Under the pieces are notes generated by a model. It ran no database searches. It saw nothing but the letters and a program-made list of their open reading frames with translations, and was not told where the DNA came from. Both the position numbers and the translations under genes were made by a program. Positions 1-8,542 of a stretch of 50,490 nt of DNA are shown one piece after another (position 1 is the stretch's first letter; each line of letters opens with the position of its first letter). The DNA comes from Geobacteraceae bacterium (lineage in GTDB: Bacteria; Desulfobacterota; Desulfuromonadia; Geobacterales; Geobacteraceae): contig JAMXLF010000009.1 of the NCBI GenBank assembly GCA_024281055.1, positions 1-50,490 on the forward strand. Reading direction: 5' to 3'.

Positions 1-34
1 CAGCCAGTGCGCATGCTAGTTTTCTCATCTTCAT
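1..34 (-). CDS. Start of a secreted or membrane protein gene, cut by the left edge
   Basis: Only the first 11 codons are inside the window. They read MKMRKLACALA, a basic start followed by small hydrophobic residues, which is how Sec signal peptides begin. The start is well supported: an AGGAGG ribosome binding site (plus positions 39-44) lies just upstream of the ATG at 34-32. A small hairpin with GGGACC/GGTCCC arms at 56-71 would lie in the leader. The gene follows the CusRS-like pair on the same strand after a 600-base gap, so a link with metal sensing is possible but not shown. The function cannot be told from this fragment. Confidence 0.6.
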   Translation of the reverse strand, partial: MKMRKLACALA

Positions 35-637
35 TCTTCCTCCTTTCAAACATTGGGGACCCTCTGGTCCCGTTGCGGCACATGGAGTGCCCTTCTTGTA
101 CCCTCCCCGCGGTAATGCGCAGTGGGGTGGGCGGTACTGCAAGATTACGTTGAACGCTGTCCGTTCTTTTCGTTTCGCTCCTTTCCGCCTCCTTGCAGGT
201 CAGGTCGTCGTGAAGGACGCTCGCTTGATTGTTGAAAAAGATACATAATCCCATTCTAATTCATTGCAATACTGCTGCCATCTCCAGATCGGTGTGCCTT
301 TAGCTCCAACGCTTGTTGGCAATGGTCCAATTATCGCAGTTGTGGGATGAGATCAAAGCCAGCAAGGTGAGATCGTGAGCCAGCGGAGGCATGACTGATC
401 TACTGGTCATGGTCGAAGGTAGGTTAAGAAAACTTCGTGGTGACGCTGAGAGAAATTCGATAGAGAACTAAAACCGGGCGGGGCGAGGCGATTAGTTGGA
501 TTACTTTGAAAGTAAGCGGGTCCGCAGTTTCACGCAGGCATGAACGGATGCGGTTATTTCACAACAAGATTTCCTTAAAAAAAAAATGTATTTTGGTTAA
601 GTATTGATTAAAATTTTCTATTGCTTGATCATTTATG
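35..637. other. Intergenic stretch, no gene seen
   Basis: No open frame with a believable start is visible. The left end holds the leader of the gene at the window edge, with its AGGAGG site (39-44) and a 6-bp GGGACC/GGTCCC hairpin (56-71). A weak promoter for that gene can be proposed on the minus strand: TTGCAA at 264-269 and TATGTA at 242-247, spacer 16. The right end is AT-rich with a run of ten A at 577-586, which would be a T tract downstream of the histidine kinase gene, but no convincing stem precedes it. Confidence 0.5.
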
Positions 638-2089
638 TCATTGCACAAATTTAAGGGTTACAGAAGTCCCTTTCTCCACTTCACTTTGGACTTCGACAAC
701 ACCACCGTGGAGATTCATGATTGACTTGACGATGGCAAGCCCGAGGCCTGACCCCTGTGCGTCTTGCTGTCTGGCGGAGGTAACACGGTAGAAACGATCG
801 AATATCCGCGCTAGATGTTCGTGCGCCATGCCGCACCCTGTGTCGCTCACGGTAACTTCTACCGCCAGATCATCAGTCCGTCGTGCGGAGATGACGACTT
901 CTCCTTTTGGCGGCGTATAATTGAGCGCATTGGCAAGGAGGTTAGAAACGGCCCTGCGAAACAGGACCGGATCGGCGCGCAGTGTGGCGTCCCCCGTGCA
1001 CACGATACTTATCCCCTCATCGCTGGCTATGGCAGAGTAAAATTCGGCGATATCTGCGATCTCCCTACGGACATCTATTGCAGCTAGATTCAGCCCGGTC
1101 TGAGCATTGTCGATTCGCGCCAGGAAAAGCAGACTGTCGATCGTTCGTGACAATCGTGCGTATTCTTCCATGCTTGATCCGATGACCTTCTGGTACTCCT
1201 CCGGCGTCCTACCCCGGGAGAGGGCGATGTCTGCTTCAATCATCAGGTTGTTGATCGGCGTGCGCAGTTCATGGGCAAGATTTGCCGAATAATGGGAAAG
1301 CCCTTCGAAAGAGGCCTCAAGACGATCGAGCATACTGTCAAAGGCGAGGGCCAGCGAATACAGTTCCTTGGGCCATTGTTTCGGATCAATTCGTTCGTCG
1401 AAATGATTAACGGTAATCCGCTGGGCTGTTTGCGTTATCATTGAAAGCGGACGCAACCCTCGGCGGGAAAGGATGTATCCGGCCAGGGCGGATCCGATCA
1501 CACCCAGAAAAAGCATGCTGAAAAGCTTCTTGCGGTAATCGGCAAGAAAGACGTCAAGATCGTTTACGTCCATCGCAATCTGCAGCACCTTTCCCTTCCC
1601 GCTGAAGCCGTCGATACGGGTCCGTAGGGCCTTCAGGATGTACAAGTTGCCGTTCTTAGCCCTGAATTCAATCCTTTCTCCGTGGGTAATGTAATCCTGT
1701 GTCGGGGCAGGAAACGCCGCAGGAGGAATAATGGATTCCATCTGCGGATTTTCCATCAGGATATGCCCGTACTCATCCAGGATCCTGGCATAATGTTTGA
1801 TGTTTTTTCGCTCTGTATGTTCCAGATAAATCTCGCGGGAAAACTCCCTTTCGCTGTTCGGTCCCCCTAGCATCGCTTTGAGAACGTTGATCTCGTCCCT
1901 GATATAGAGATCGTTTTTCATTTCCAGATTCTTGACCATCTCTAGGTAGAGAACAGCATTGGTAAGGCAAAGGATGCAGAGAGCCGACAAGGTATAGAGG
2001 ACCATCAATCTGGCAGCTATCGGCCAGCACCAGAACCGGCTGGCATCGCTCCTTCTGGACTGCTTATCCTTATCGATGTTCGAGGACAT
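638..2089 (-). CDS. CusS-like heavy-metal sensor histidine kinase
   Basis: Inner-membrane sensor kinase of a two-component system. From the ATG at 2089 it has 483 residues: membrane helices at about 26-48 and 188-208 enclosing a periplasmic domain of about 140 residues, a HAMP domain (about 204-258), an H-box SANLAHELRTPINN with the phospho-accepting His near 273, and a HATPase domain with the N box (NLLANALNYTP), DTGCGM and GSGLGLAIV. The LSRRGLRPL and SANLAHELRTP segments are typical of the CusS/CopS metal-sensor family; the metal itself is inferred. It overlaps the regulator gene by 20 bases, so the two are translationally coupled. A GTG at 2098 is an alternative start. Confidence 0.85.
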   Translation of the reverse strand: MSSNIDKDKQSRRSDASRFWCWPIAARLMVLYTLSALCILCLTNAVLYLEMVKNLEMKNDLYIRDEINVLKAMLGGPNSEREFSREIYLEHTERKNIKHYARILDEYGHILMENPQMESIIPPAAFPAPTQDYITHGERIEFRAKNGNLYILKALRTRIDGFSGKGKVLQIAMDVNDLDVFLADYRKKLFSMLFLGVIGSALAGYILSRRGLRPLSMITQTAQRITVNHFDERIDPKQWPKELYSLALAFDSMLDRLEASFEGLSHYSANLAHELRTPINNLMIEADIALSRGRTPEEYQKVIGSSMEEYARLSRTIDSLLFLARIDNAQTGLNLAAIDVRREIADIAEFYSAIASDEGISIVCTGDATLRADPVLFRRAVSNLLANALNYTPPKGEVVISARRTDDLAVEVTVSDTGCGMAHEHLARIFDRFYRVTSARQQDAQGSGLGLAIVKSIMNLHGGVVEVQSEVEKGTSVTLKFVQ

Positions 2090-2741
2090 ACCCCACACCC
2101 CGAACCGTATGAATCAACTTGTTCTCGAAAGGATCATCGACTTTCGCCCGCAGGTTTCTCATATGAACCTCAACGACCTTTGGATCGCTGTCGAAGTCCA
2201 TATTCCAGATACGTTCAGCTATGCGGGTCCGGGAGAATACTTCACCGGTATGTCCGGCAAGGAGGGAGAGCAGGGCGAATTCCTTCTGAGTGAGATTTAA
2301 ACGTTTCCCGCCCCGGTTTGCTTTGTGCGCGAAAAAATCGATCTCCAGGTCCGCCACCCGAAGTGCATCTGGCTGTAAGTCCTTGCCACGCCGCAAGATA
2401 GCCTGAATGCGGGCGGCCAATTCAGAAAAAGCAAATGGTTTGACCAGGTAATCATCTGCTCCCAAACGGAGACCCGTGACCCGGTCCGCGACCTCGCAAC
2501 GGGCTGTGAGGAAGAGAACGGGAGTCTTATTGTCATTGTTACGGAGTCTCGTGACAACTTCAAAACCATCGATCCCCGGAAGCATCACATCGAGAATGAT
2601 CAGGGCATAGTCATTTTTTTCAGCGAGCGCGAACCCTTCCAGACCATTTGTGGCGATGTCCGACACAATATTCAATTCGCCCAGACCTTTTTTCAAATGA
2701 ATTGCCGTCTTTGATTCATCTTCTACAATCAGAATGCGCAT
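2070..2741 (-). CDS. OmpR-family response regulator, CusR/CopR-like
   Basis: DNA-binding response regulator, 223 residues, the normal family length. The N-terminal receiver domain shows the acidic pair VEDE, the phospho-acceptor Asp in LIILDVMLPGIDG (near residue 51), the conserved Thr in LFLTAR and the Lys in YLVKPF. The C-terminal winged helix (about 125-220) has LTQKEFALL, the recognition region VVEVHMRNLRAKVD and the closing TVRGVGYVLE. It is the first gene of the operon and overlaps its kinase. The start has an AGAGGTGA ribosome binding site. Likely targets are metal-efflux genes, none of which is in the window. Confidence 0.9.
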   Translation of the reverse strand: MRILIVEDESKTAIHLKKGLGELNIVSDIATNGLEGFALAEKNDYALIILDVMLPGIDGFEVVTRLRNNDNKTPVLFLTARCEVADRVTGLRLGADDYLVKPFAFSELAARIQAILRRGKDLQPDALRVADLEIDFFAHKANRGGKRLNLTQKEFALLSLLAGHTGEVFSRTRIAERIWNMDFDSDPKVVEVHMRNLRAKVDDPFENKLIHTVRGVGYVLEHR

Positions 2742-3119
2742 AATTCACCTCTTGCAGGGTTCAAGGATGACAATTTCGCCTATTCAAAGAAAAAAACCGC
2801 CCCGTCAGCTTCTCCAGTGACCAAGCGGCTCTTTGTACTTGCAATCCAGCATGGCATAAGTCATAACTCCTTCCGGACGCTGTATCAGAAATAAAGCATA
2901 AAAAATTACTCATCCATATACACTCCCAGAGGTGATGGTGTCAAGTCGTTCGGCAGGACTTGCAATGCGGGCCGGTACCCAAGCGCCAGCCTTTCTTTGA
3001 TGATCCGGCATGCCGCAGTCCTGCGACGTGTCTCTGGATATAAAAAATGCCATTGACGGTAGCTCATCTCTGCTGGTATTATCCAGCACCTGCTTGCATA
3101 TTCACATCTACCCGAAGTT
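2742..3119. other. Divergent intergenic region between regulator and lipoprotein
   Basis: No full gene is supported. On the minus strand, a 19-residue frame (2805-2864) with an AAGGAG site just ahead of its ATG lies upstream of the response regulator and is followed by a run of T (2790-2796). It could be a leader peptide, though the 3-base spacing is short. The plus strand carries a promoter at 3053-3082 for the lipoprotein. A 158-residue minus-strand frame crosses the region and runs into the lipoprotein gene; it has no start signal or recognisable family and was not called. Confidence 0.4.
3053..3082 (+). promoter_or_regulatory. Candidate sigma-70 promoter for the lipoprotein gene
   Basis: TTGACG at 3053-3058 and TATTAT at 3077-3082 with an 18-base spacer; the predicted start of transcription is near 3090, about 30-60 bases ahead of the possible start codons. 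It may also serve the cytochrome maturation genes downstream. Confidence 0.5.
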
Positions 3120-3662
3120 ATGGTGAAAAGAATGAACCGTGTACGCTGCATGAAAACCGCCCTTTTACTTTTCGTCGTAGTCGCGTTTGTCGGTTGCAAA
3201 TCCCGCCAGGAGACACCAGGAGCAAACCCCAGCGCACCCTTGAAGAATGCAGGTAGTGAAATTAAATCCATTTCGGGGCAGATTGCAGGAGGCGCAATTG
3301 TAACGCCCCCCCAAGACAAGGCTGACGCACAGGCTACCGCAAAGCGAGTTCTTGCCCAGATGGAAGCCGGCGATTTTTTCACGATTTACAATGAGGCTGC
3401 ACCAGGCTTCAGGCAAATCGGCAAAGAGGCGGACTTTATCTCCAAGTTTCAGCAAACGCGTCAGAAAACGGGACCACTCAACAACCCTAAGGAAATCAGC
3501 TTTGTGACCCGTCCCGACAAAGCATACGTGCTCGTCTACCGTCTCCAAAACGAGAGGTTTATATCCGAGCGTCGACTGACGTTTTTTCGCTCTAAGAGCG
3601 GGAAAATGGAGTTGTTAGGATTGAACCAGCATGATGAGTCTAGACAAGCAACACAACAGTAA
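3120..3662 (+). CDS. Predicted lipoprotein, function unknown
   Basis: The frame encodes a basic stretch, a hydrophobic segment and a lipobox-like AFVGC, so it is probably a lipoprotein with the mature end at the Cys of GCKSR. About 35 residues of low-complexity linker follow. The mature domain (from about residue 70: AKRVLAQMEAGDFFTIYNE to the end) resembles the small DUF4019-like class of domains with a conserved MEAGDF-type helix; this is a likeness by eye, not a firm assignment. The start is uncertain: 3120, 3132 (preceded by a weak GGTGA) or 3150. The gene sits 99 bases ahead of the ResB-like gene and may belong with the cytochrome c maturation genes. Confidence 0.7.
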   Translation: MVKRMNRVRCMKTALLLFVVVAFVGCKSRQETPGANPSAPLKNAGSEIKSISGQIAGGAIVTPPQDKADAQATAKRVLAQMEAGDFFTIYNEAAPGFRQIGKEADFISKFQQTRQKTGPLNNPKEISFVTRPDKAYVLVYRLQNERFISERRLTFFRSKSGKMELLGLNQHDESRQATQQ

Positions 3663-3761
3663 CTTGTTTTCGGGGTTCCATTTCCAGTGGCATTTGGTGT
3701 TGCGCCGTGTATTGATTTGTGTCCAATTCCGCTCCTGTGCCAGAAGGAATAGTCTCACCTT

Positions 3762-4925
3762 ATGAAAGACGAATCGAAGCTCTTCAGATCGATATTTATT
3801 TCCCCTTGGTTTCTCCTTATTTTCCTCGTCATTCCGATCATTGTCATCCTGAGCCTAACGCTTCATGTCAGGATTCCTCTGGCGAACGCACGGCTTCTGC
3901 TGGGCAATAATATCTTTTTTACGCTCCTCGTTGCCTGTCGCCTGCTTTGGTACTTTTCCTGCATTCGCAAGGGCATCAGGTATGGCGCCAGTTATTGCCG
4001 ACCGCGGCGAAGCGTCAATGCCAACCTGCCTGTTCCTGAAGTGCGACGAATGCTGACTGGGGCGGGATTCACATTTTCTGCAGACGGGGGCTATGGCGAG
4101 AAGCATGACATTGGTTACTTTGGCACCACGGTACTGTACGGAGGACTGCTCATCCTCCTTGCTGTCGGCTCCTGGGACAATCTGCGGCAGTTTGCCGGCG
4201 TGTTGCTGGACAGTGTTGGCCCAGCGACCAGGCTGAGTCGTGCCGAGTCGTACCGACACCTTACCCTGGGCTCCATGGCCACCAGACTTGACTCCCTGCC
4301 GCGGATGCAGATTATCAGCCAGACTTTGCCCGACAGCGCGTATCCCAAGGGGGCAACGGAAATTGCCCTGATTCCGGAGGATGGCAAGGAACAGAGAGCG
4401 ATTCTCAAACCGACGGATCCGTACCGCTACGGAGCATATGATATTTATATGGCGAAGCTTGTCTTTGAGCCCGAGATCGTTATCAAGACCAAAGACTCAC
4501 GAACCCTGTTTGACAACTTCGTCAAGCTCGACCCGCTCGTGCAGAAACGTGGCCCGTTCAGTTTTTACGGGCTTTTCGTAGGCACTGAGGCGGTGGTGGG
4601 TGTCTATTACCAGCCAGAAAAGAGTCTCATGAAGGTGATCATCACAAGGGACAACAAGCAGGTTGTTACAGATTTGATGTTTCAGGTTGATCAACAGGTG
4701 TCGCAGGGGGACTACGTTCTCTCCTGCGCGAAGATGGGGCAGTGGTCGGAGATTCATGTCGTCCACAGAAGGCATAAATCCTTGCTCTGGCTTGGGGGGA
4801 TAATTGCCGGCATCGGTCTTATGATGAGGATTGCAATCCGGCCGCAACGTGTCTGGCTGGAAGACGCTGATGGGGGGAGCCGGGTGACGGCGGTGGGCAA
4901 AGAAACGCGAAAGCTGTTGAATTGA
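3762..4925 (+). CDS. Divergent ResB-like membrane protein
   Basis: 387 residues with the ResB/CcsB layout: three membrane helices in the first third (about 13-33, 50-66, 122-140), a periplasmic domain of about 200 residues, and a final helix (about 340-356). In System II maturation, ResB works with CcsA to move haem out and attach it to apocytochrome c. This copy is shorter and more divergent than the second ResB gene (5911). Its third helix has no His where the other has LFHVSFYL, a position where a haem-ligand His is expected. It may be a modified or accessory subunit. It directly precedes ccsA, after a 91-base gap containing an imperfect GATGAT/ATCATC hairpin (about 4971-4992). Confidence 0.7.
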   Translation: MKDESKLFRSIFISPWFLLIFLVIPIIVILSLTLHVRIPLANARLLLGNNIFFTLLVACRLLWYFSCIRKGIRYGASYCRPRRSVNANLPVPEVRRMLTGAGFTFSADGGYGEKHDIGYFGTTVLYGGLLILLAVGSWDNLRQFAGVLLDSVGPATRLSRAESYRHLTLGSMATRLDSLPRMQIISQTLPDSAYPKGATEIALIPEDGKEQRAILKPTDPYRYGAYDIYMAKLVFEPEIVIKTKDSRTLFDNFVKLDPLVQKRGPFSFYGLFVGTEAVVGVYYQPEKSLMKVIITRDNKQVVTDLMFQVDQQVSQGDYVLSCAKMGQWSEIHVVHRRHKSLLWLGGIIAGIGLMMRIAIRPQRVWLEDADGGSRVTAVGKETRKLLN

Positions 4926-5016
4926 AGGTGGAAGTAAAATCTGTTGTCAGTTGAAGATTGAGGATGAGGGATGATCCCGTCGGGCATCATCAATGCTCAA
5001 TCAAAGGAACGTGCCT

Positions 5017-5853
5017 ATGGCATTCTGGGAAATCGTCTTCTATTGGGTGGCGCTGGTAATCTATTCCGCTGCATGTGGCGGTTACCTCTATTCATTTATT
5101 TTCAAAAACCCCCGCGTCATGCCGAAAATGACGGCCCTGGTCGGCGCCGGCTTTGTCTCCGTATCGATAGCAATCATTGCCAGGTTCAACGCGACGGGGC
5201 ATCTTCCCTGGTCCGGCCACTACGAATATGTCCTGATGGGGGGGTGGTTTATCATTGCCGGCACCCTCTTTGTTGGATGGCAAAACAAGTCGCTGCAGGG
5301 ACTGGCGGTCGCTACCCTCCCGCTGGTGATCATCATGATGGGCTACGGGTACATGCAGAAGCCGGGACTGACACCTATGGCAGCGAGCCTCAAGACGATC
5401 TGGCTCTACATCCATGTCTATTTCGCCTGGCTCTCCTTCGGCGCATATTCCCTGGCCATGGCGGCGGGGGTCCTCTTTTTGCTGAAGCATAAGAGTGAGG
5501 CCCGAGAGGTACCAAATCCCGCTTATGACCGGTTTCCGACGCTTGGCCGTCTGGATGAGCTGATCTTCCGCTATGTCATCTTCGGTTTCGTTACCGACAC
5601 CATCATGATCTGCGCCGGCGCCATCTGGGCCAAGGCCCTCTGGGGGAGCTACTGGGCCTGGGACCCCGTGGAAACCTGGTCCTTGATCTCTTGGCTTATT
5701 TACGGCATTACCATCCACCTGCGCGTTACCTTCCGCTGGCGCGAGACGCGGCTGGCATGGCTGGCCGTCGGTGCCTTGAGCTCGGTCATCATAAGCTTCT
5801 TCGGCGTCAATCTCGTCGTTGACACCAGTTTGCACGTCTTTCAGGTGAGATAA
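5017..5853 (+). CDS. ccsA: Cytochrome c maturation protein CcsA (haem handling)
   Basis: Polytopic inner-membrane protein of the CcsA/CcmC/CcmF haem-handling superfamily, 278 residues. The tryptophan-rich WWD motif (WGSYWAWDPVETWSL, about 209-223) binds haem on the outer face. Candidate axial His residues lie in YIHVYFAW (133), GITIHLR (234) and DTSLHVFQ (273), as expected for the family. The ATG at 5017 is preferred because AAGGAA lies 7 bases ahead; an ATG at 4993 adds eight residues and has no such site. The gene lies between two ResB-like genes, so the three probably form one haem export and ligation complex for the many c-type cytochromes of this kind of organism. Confidence 0.9.
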   Translation: MAFWEIVFYWVALVIYSAACGGYLYSFIFKNPRVMPKMTALVGAGFVSVSIAIIARFNATGHLPWSGHYEYVLMGGWFIIAGTLFVGWQNKSLQGLAVATLPLVIIMMGYGYMQKPGLTPMAASLKTIWLYIHVYFAWLSFGAYSLAMAAGVLFLLKHKSEAREVPNPAYDRFPTLGRLDELIFRYVIFGFVTDTIMICAGAIWAKALWGSYWAWDPVETWSLISWLIYGITIHLRVTFRWRETRLAWLAVGALSSVIISFFGVNLVVDTSLHVFQVR

Positions 5854-5910
5854 GGGCGAGGCTTCTCTCAACAGGTTTCACAATGATTTTTAGGCAGTTT
5901 TCAGCAAACC

Positions 5911-7269
5911 ATGTCCAATAAATTGATCAAGTATCTAAGCTCCCTCCGCTTTACCATTCTGCTCATCTGCCTGCTTGGCTTGATGTTCATAATCGGCTTG
6001 TGGGTACCCCAGGTGCGTTTGGTAAAGGATATTTACCTTGAGTGGTACAGGAATTCTCCCCGCCTGGTTGAGTTACTGGATGCATTTGGGCTGACCACGA
6101 TCTACACCTCTCCGATCACCATTACCCTCTGGGTGCTCTTTTTCATCAATCTGGGGCTAGTCCTCTGGCAGCGGATGCCGCTTGTCAAGCAGCGCATAGC
6201 CATCTCCGAGGCGAAGATCGCCGATCCAGAAAACGCGGCCGGTTATCCGTACAGGAATTCATTCACCTTGCCGGCCGACTTCGACGGAGAAACGGTGGTT
6301 GCCAAGCTCCGCAAACGCCGCTACACCTTGCTGGGGAACGCTTCAGGTTTCTATGCGGCAAAGAACCGACTGGCGCCTATAGCCTTCGTACTCTTTCATG
6401 TCAGCTTTTATCTGGTCCTACTGGGAGGGCTGATCAGCGTCTACACCGAGTTTATCGCTTATCTCGACCTCGCCCAGGGAGAAACTTTTCACGGAGAGCT
6501 CAGTCGCTACAACTCATCACCGTCACCGAAGCTGCCGGCGTTCGGCTCGCCTCCCAGCGCCTCGTTCACGGTCGCCAGCGTTGTTCCACGTGTCGTTAAT
6601 TACACACCGACGAGCATCAGCGTCAAGCTCTTGGATGGTCAGGGTCAAACCCATGAAGTCGGCATCAATACCCCTTACTCCACGGGTCCCACGTCGTTCG
6701 TGTTCAAGCATCTGGGGATGGCGCCCCACTTTGTGCTTAAAGATTTTGCCGGCACGGTTATCGAAAACACCCTGGTAAAGCTCGATGTGCTGAAGATGAG
6801 GCCTGACACGTTTGCCTTGGCCGGTTACACGTTTACAGCCACGTTCTATCCGGACTATGTGCTTGAGAACGGGAAACGTGCGACCCGTTCCATGGAATTT
6901 AATAATCCGGTTTTCTTCATTGCCGTGGAACGTGACGGGAAAAAGGTCGCAGAGGGCCTTGTTCCGAAAAACGGCACCCTGGAGTTTGATGGCAAACGGC
7001 TCGAAATGCAGGAGTTGCGCTACTGGGTACGTTTTTATGTTATCACGCAGAGGGGTCTTTCAATCCTGTACCTCGGTTTTGCAGTTGCCTGTATAGCCGT
7101 TGTCTGGCGGATGATCTTCTACAAGCGGGAGATCGTTGGCGCCGTGCGGGAGAGCGAGGGAGAGCGGCTTCTTGTCGTCGCAGGCCGATCCGAGTATTAC
7201 AAGGACCTGGCGGAAGACGAGTTTAACAAGCTTTTCTGCAAAATAACCGGAAAATCTGGTGAGGTTTGA
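5911..7269 (+). CDS. resB: Cytochrome c maturation protein ResB (CcsB)
   Basis: 452 residues, the normal ResB length. Helices lie at about 13-33, 68-88, 155-178 and 388-408, with a large periplasmic domain (about 180-385) between the last two. The third helix has the His (about 163, in VLFHVSFYL) thought to bind haem in CcsB proteins. The partner is CcsA, encoded 57 bases upstream; together they form the System II synthetase that attaches haem to CXXCH sites outside the membrane. The last 40 residues are cytoplasmic and charged. No strong ribosome binding site is seen, so translation may depend on the upstream genes. Confidence 0.9.
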   Translation: MSNKLIKYLSSLRFTILLICLLGLMFIIGLWVPQVRLVKDIYLEWYRNSPRLVELLDAFGLTTIYTSPITITLWVLFFINLGLVLWQRMPLVKQRIAISEAKIADPENAAGYPYRNSFTLPADFDGETVVAKLRKRRYTLLGNASGFYAAKNRLAPIAFVLFHVSFYLVLLGGLISVYTEFIAYLDLAQGETFHGELSRYNSSPSPKLPAFGSPPSASFTVASVVPRVVNYTPTSISVKLLDGQGQTHEVGINTPYSTGPTSFVFKHLGMAPHFVLKDFAGTVIENTLVKLDVLKMRPDTFALAGYTFTATFYPDYVLENGKRATRSMEFNNPVFFIAVERDGKKVAEGLVPKNGTLEFDGKRLEMQELRYWVRFYVITQRGLSILYLGFAVACIAVVWRMIFYKREIVGAVRESEGERLLVVAGRSEYYKDLAEDEFNKLFCKITGKSGEV

Positions 7270-7319
7270 AAAATGAGGGCTGATGGATGAGATTTGAGGG
7301 AAGATTTGGGAGGTATTGT

Positions 7320-8396
7320 ATGAAACGTCTGCTGGTTCTCATGCTGGCTGCGGTGACAATCTGTTCAGCATGCCAGAAAGAAGAAAAGAAGGTTGTGCTA
7401 GACAAGTCGTATCGACTTCTGGTCAAATTCGGCGGCAAATACGGATACTGCGACCGCGGCGGCATCATGGTTATTCCCGCCCAGTTCAATTCTGCGTCTA
7501 TCTTTTCAGAGGGGTTGGCTCCCGTCCGCGTTAACGGCAAGGACGGTTACGTTGATGCCAAGGGGAACATGGCAATCCCTCCCAGCTTTGAGTCCGGATC
7601 GATCTTCCTGGGTGGTCGGGCTTCGGTACAGAAAGGTAATAAGTGGGGTTACATCAATCAAGCTGGACAACAGGTCATCGATGTTGATTATCTCTCCACC
7701 TTCGCCTTCTCGGATGGGTTGGCAGCCGTGGTTGTGGCTAAAGGGACTGGAGCCAAGGCGGGTTATATCGACATGAAGGGGAAATACGCCATCAAGCCCC
7801 GTTTCGACGACGCAACGTCGTTCTCCGAAGGGCTTGCCGCCGTGAAGGAGGGACGCAGCTATGGCTATGTCGATAAGTCCGGCGCTCTCGTTATTCCGGC
7901 GCAATTCTACCAAGCTGCCATGTTCCGAGATGGGCTCGCCATGGTCAAGATCAACGGGAAATTCGGAGTGGTCGGCTATATCGACCATACGGGCAAAATG
8001 GTGATACCGGCACAATATGGCGAAGGGACCAGCTTTAATGACGGGGTCGCGGCAGTCAGGAAAGCGAATAGCTGGCAGCTTATCGATACCAGCGGCAAGC
8101 CGATTATCGACAAGGAATTCAGTTCGCCGACGGTCTTTTCTGAAGGGCTTGCGCCGGTGGTTGTCGATAAGAAAGTTGGCTATATGGATAAACAAGGGAA
8201 GATGGTGATCAAGCCAACATTCGATGCCGGCTCGATTTTCGTCAATGACCTGGCGCCGGTAAAGATTGGCGAGAAGTGTGGCTATATCGACAAGACGGGG
8301 AAACTGGTGATCGAGCCCCGCTTCGAATGGGACCAGCGCGTCATCGACCAGTACACCCATTATTTCACGCATTTTGTGAAGAGTGCGCCTGAATAA
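7320..8396 (+). CDS. WG-repeat lipoprotein
   Basis: 358 residues. A signal peptide ends in ICSACQK, giving a likely lipidated Cys (18, or 15). Nine WG/KWG-type repeats of about 35 residues follow, each around a core like GYIDKTGKLVIEPRF, with alternating FSEGLAPV segments. Such repeats are predicted to fold as beta-rich or solenoid binding surfaces; no enzyme motif is present. The start is fixed by GGGAGG at 7308-7313, six bases before the ATG; an upstream frame extension from 7287 is unlikely. It follows resB by 50 bases and could be co-transcribed. Ligand and role are unknown. Confidence 0.85.
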   Translation: MKRLLVLMLAAVTICSACQKEEKKVVLDKSYRLLVKFGGKYGYCDRGGIMVIPAQFNSASIFSEGLAPVRVNGKDGYVDAKGNMAIPPSFESGSIFLGGRASVQKGNKWGYINQAGQQVIDVDYLSTFAFSDGLAAVVVAKGTGAKAGYIDMKGKYAIKPRFDDATSFSEGLAAVKEGRSYGYVDKSGALVIPAQFYQAAMFRDGLAMVKINGKFGVVGYIDHTGKMVIPAQYGEGTSFNDGVAAVRKANSWQLIDTSGKPIIDKEFSSPTVFSEGLAPVVVDKKVGYMDKQGKMVIKPTFDAGSIFVNDLAPVKIGEKCGYIDKTGKLVIEPRFEWDQRVIDQYTHYFTHFVKSAPE

Positions 8397-8542
8397 ATAG
8401 CCATGCAGATCAGCCCCGGACTCGCCGTTGCCATCCACCTGGTAAACACTTTACACACACCACCACACTTCGCTTCTTTGACTACCTTGTAAGTATTATC
8501 CGTTACTACGGGGGCCATGGCAGGTCGGTTGAGATGGGACAG

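Noticed and set aside
2906-3382. 158-residue minus-strand frame across the lipoprotein start
   Set aside because: It lacks a start signal, overlaps a gene with a good lipobox and promoter, and matches no family I know. The non-overlapping part (2906-3119) could be a gene remnant, but nothing supports it.
4941-4975. GATTGAGGATGAGGGATGA-like stretch, similar to one at 7265-7300
   Set aside because: The likeness is loose (G/A-rich), with no clear repeat unit; it may be decayed intergenic repeats but cannot be supported.
7506-8438. 310-residue minus-strand frame opposite the WG-repeat gene
   Set aside because: A repeat-rich coding strand with GC-rich codons leaves open frames on the other strand; there is no start site or family match.
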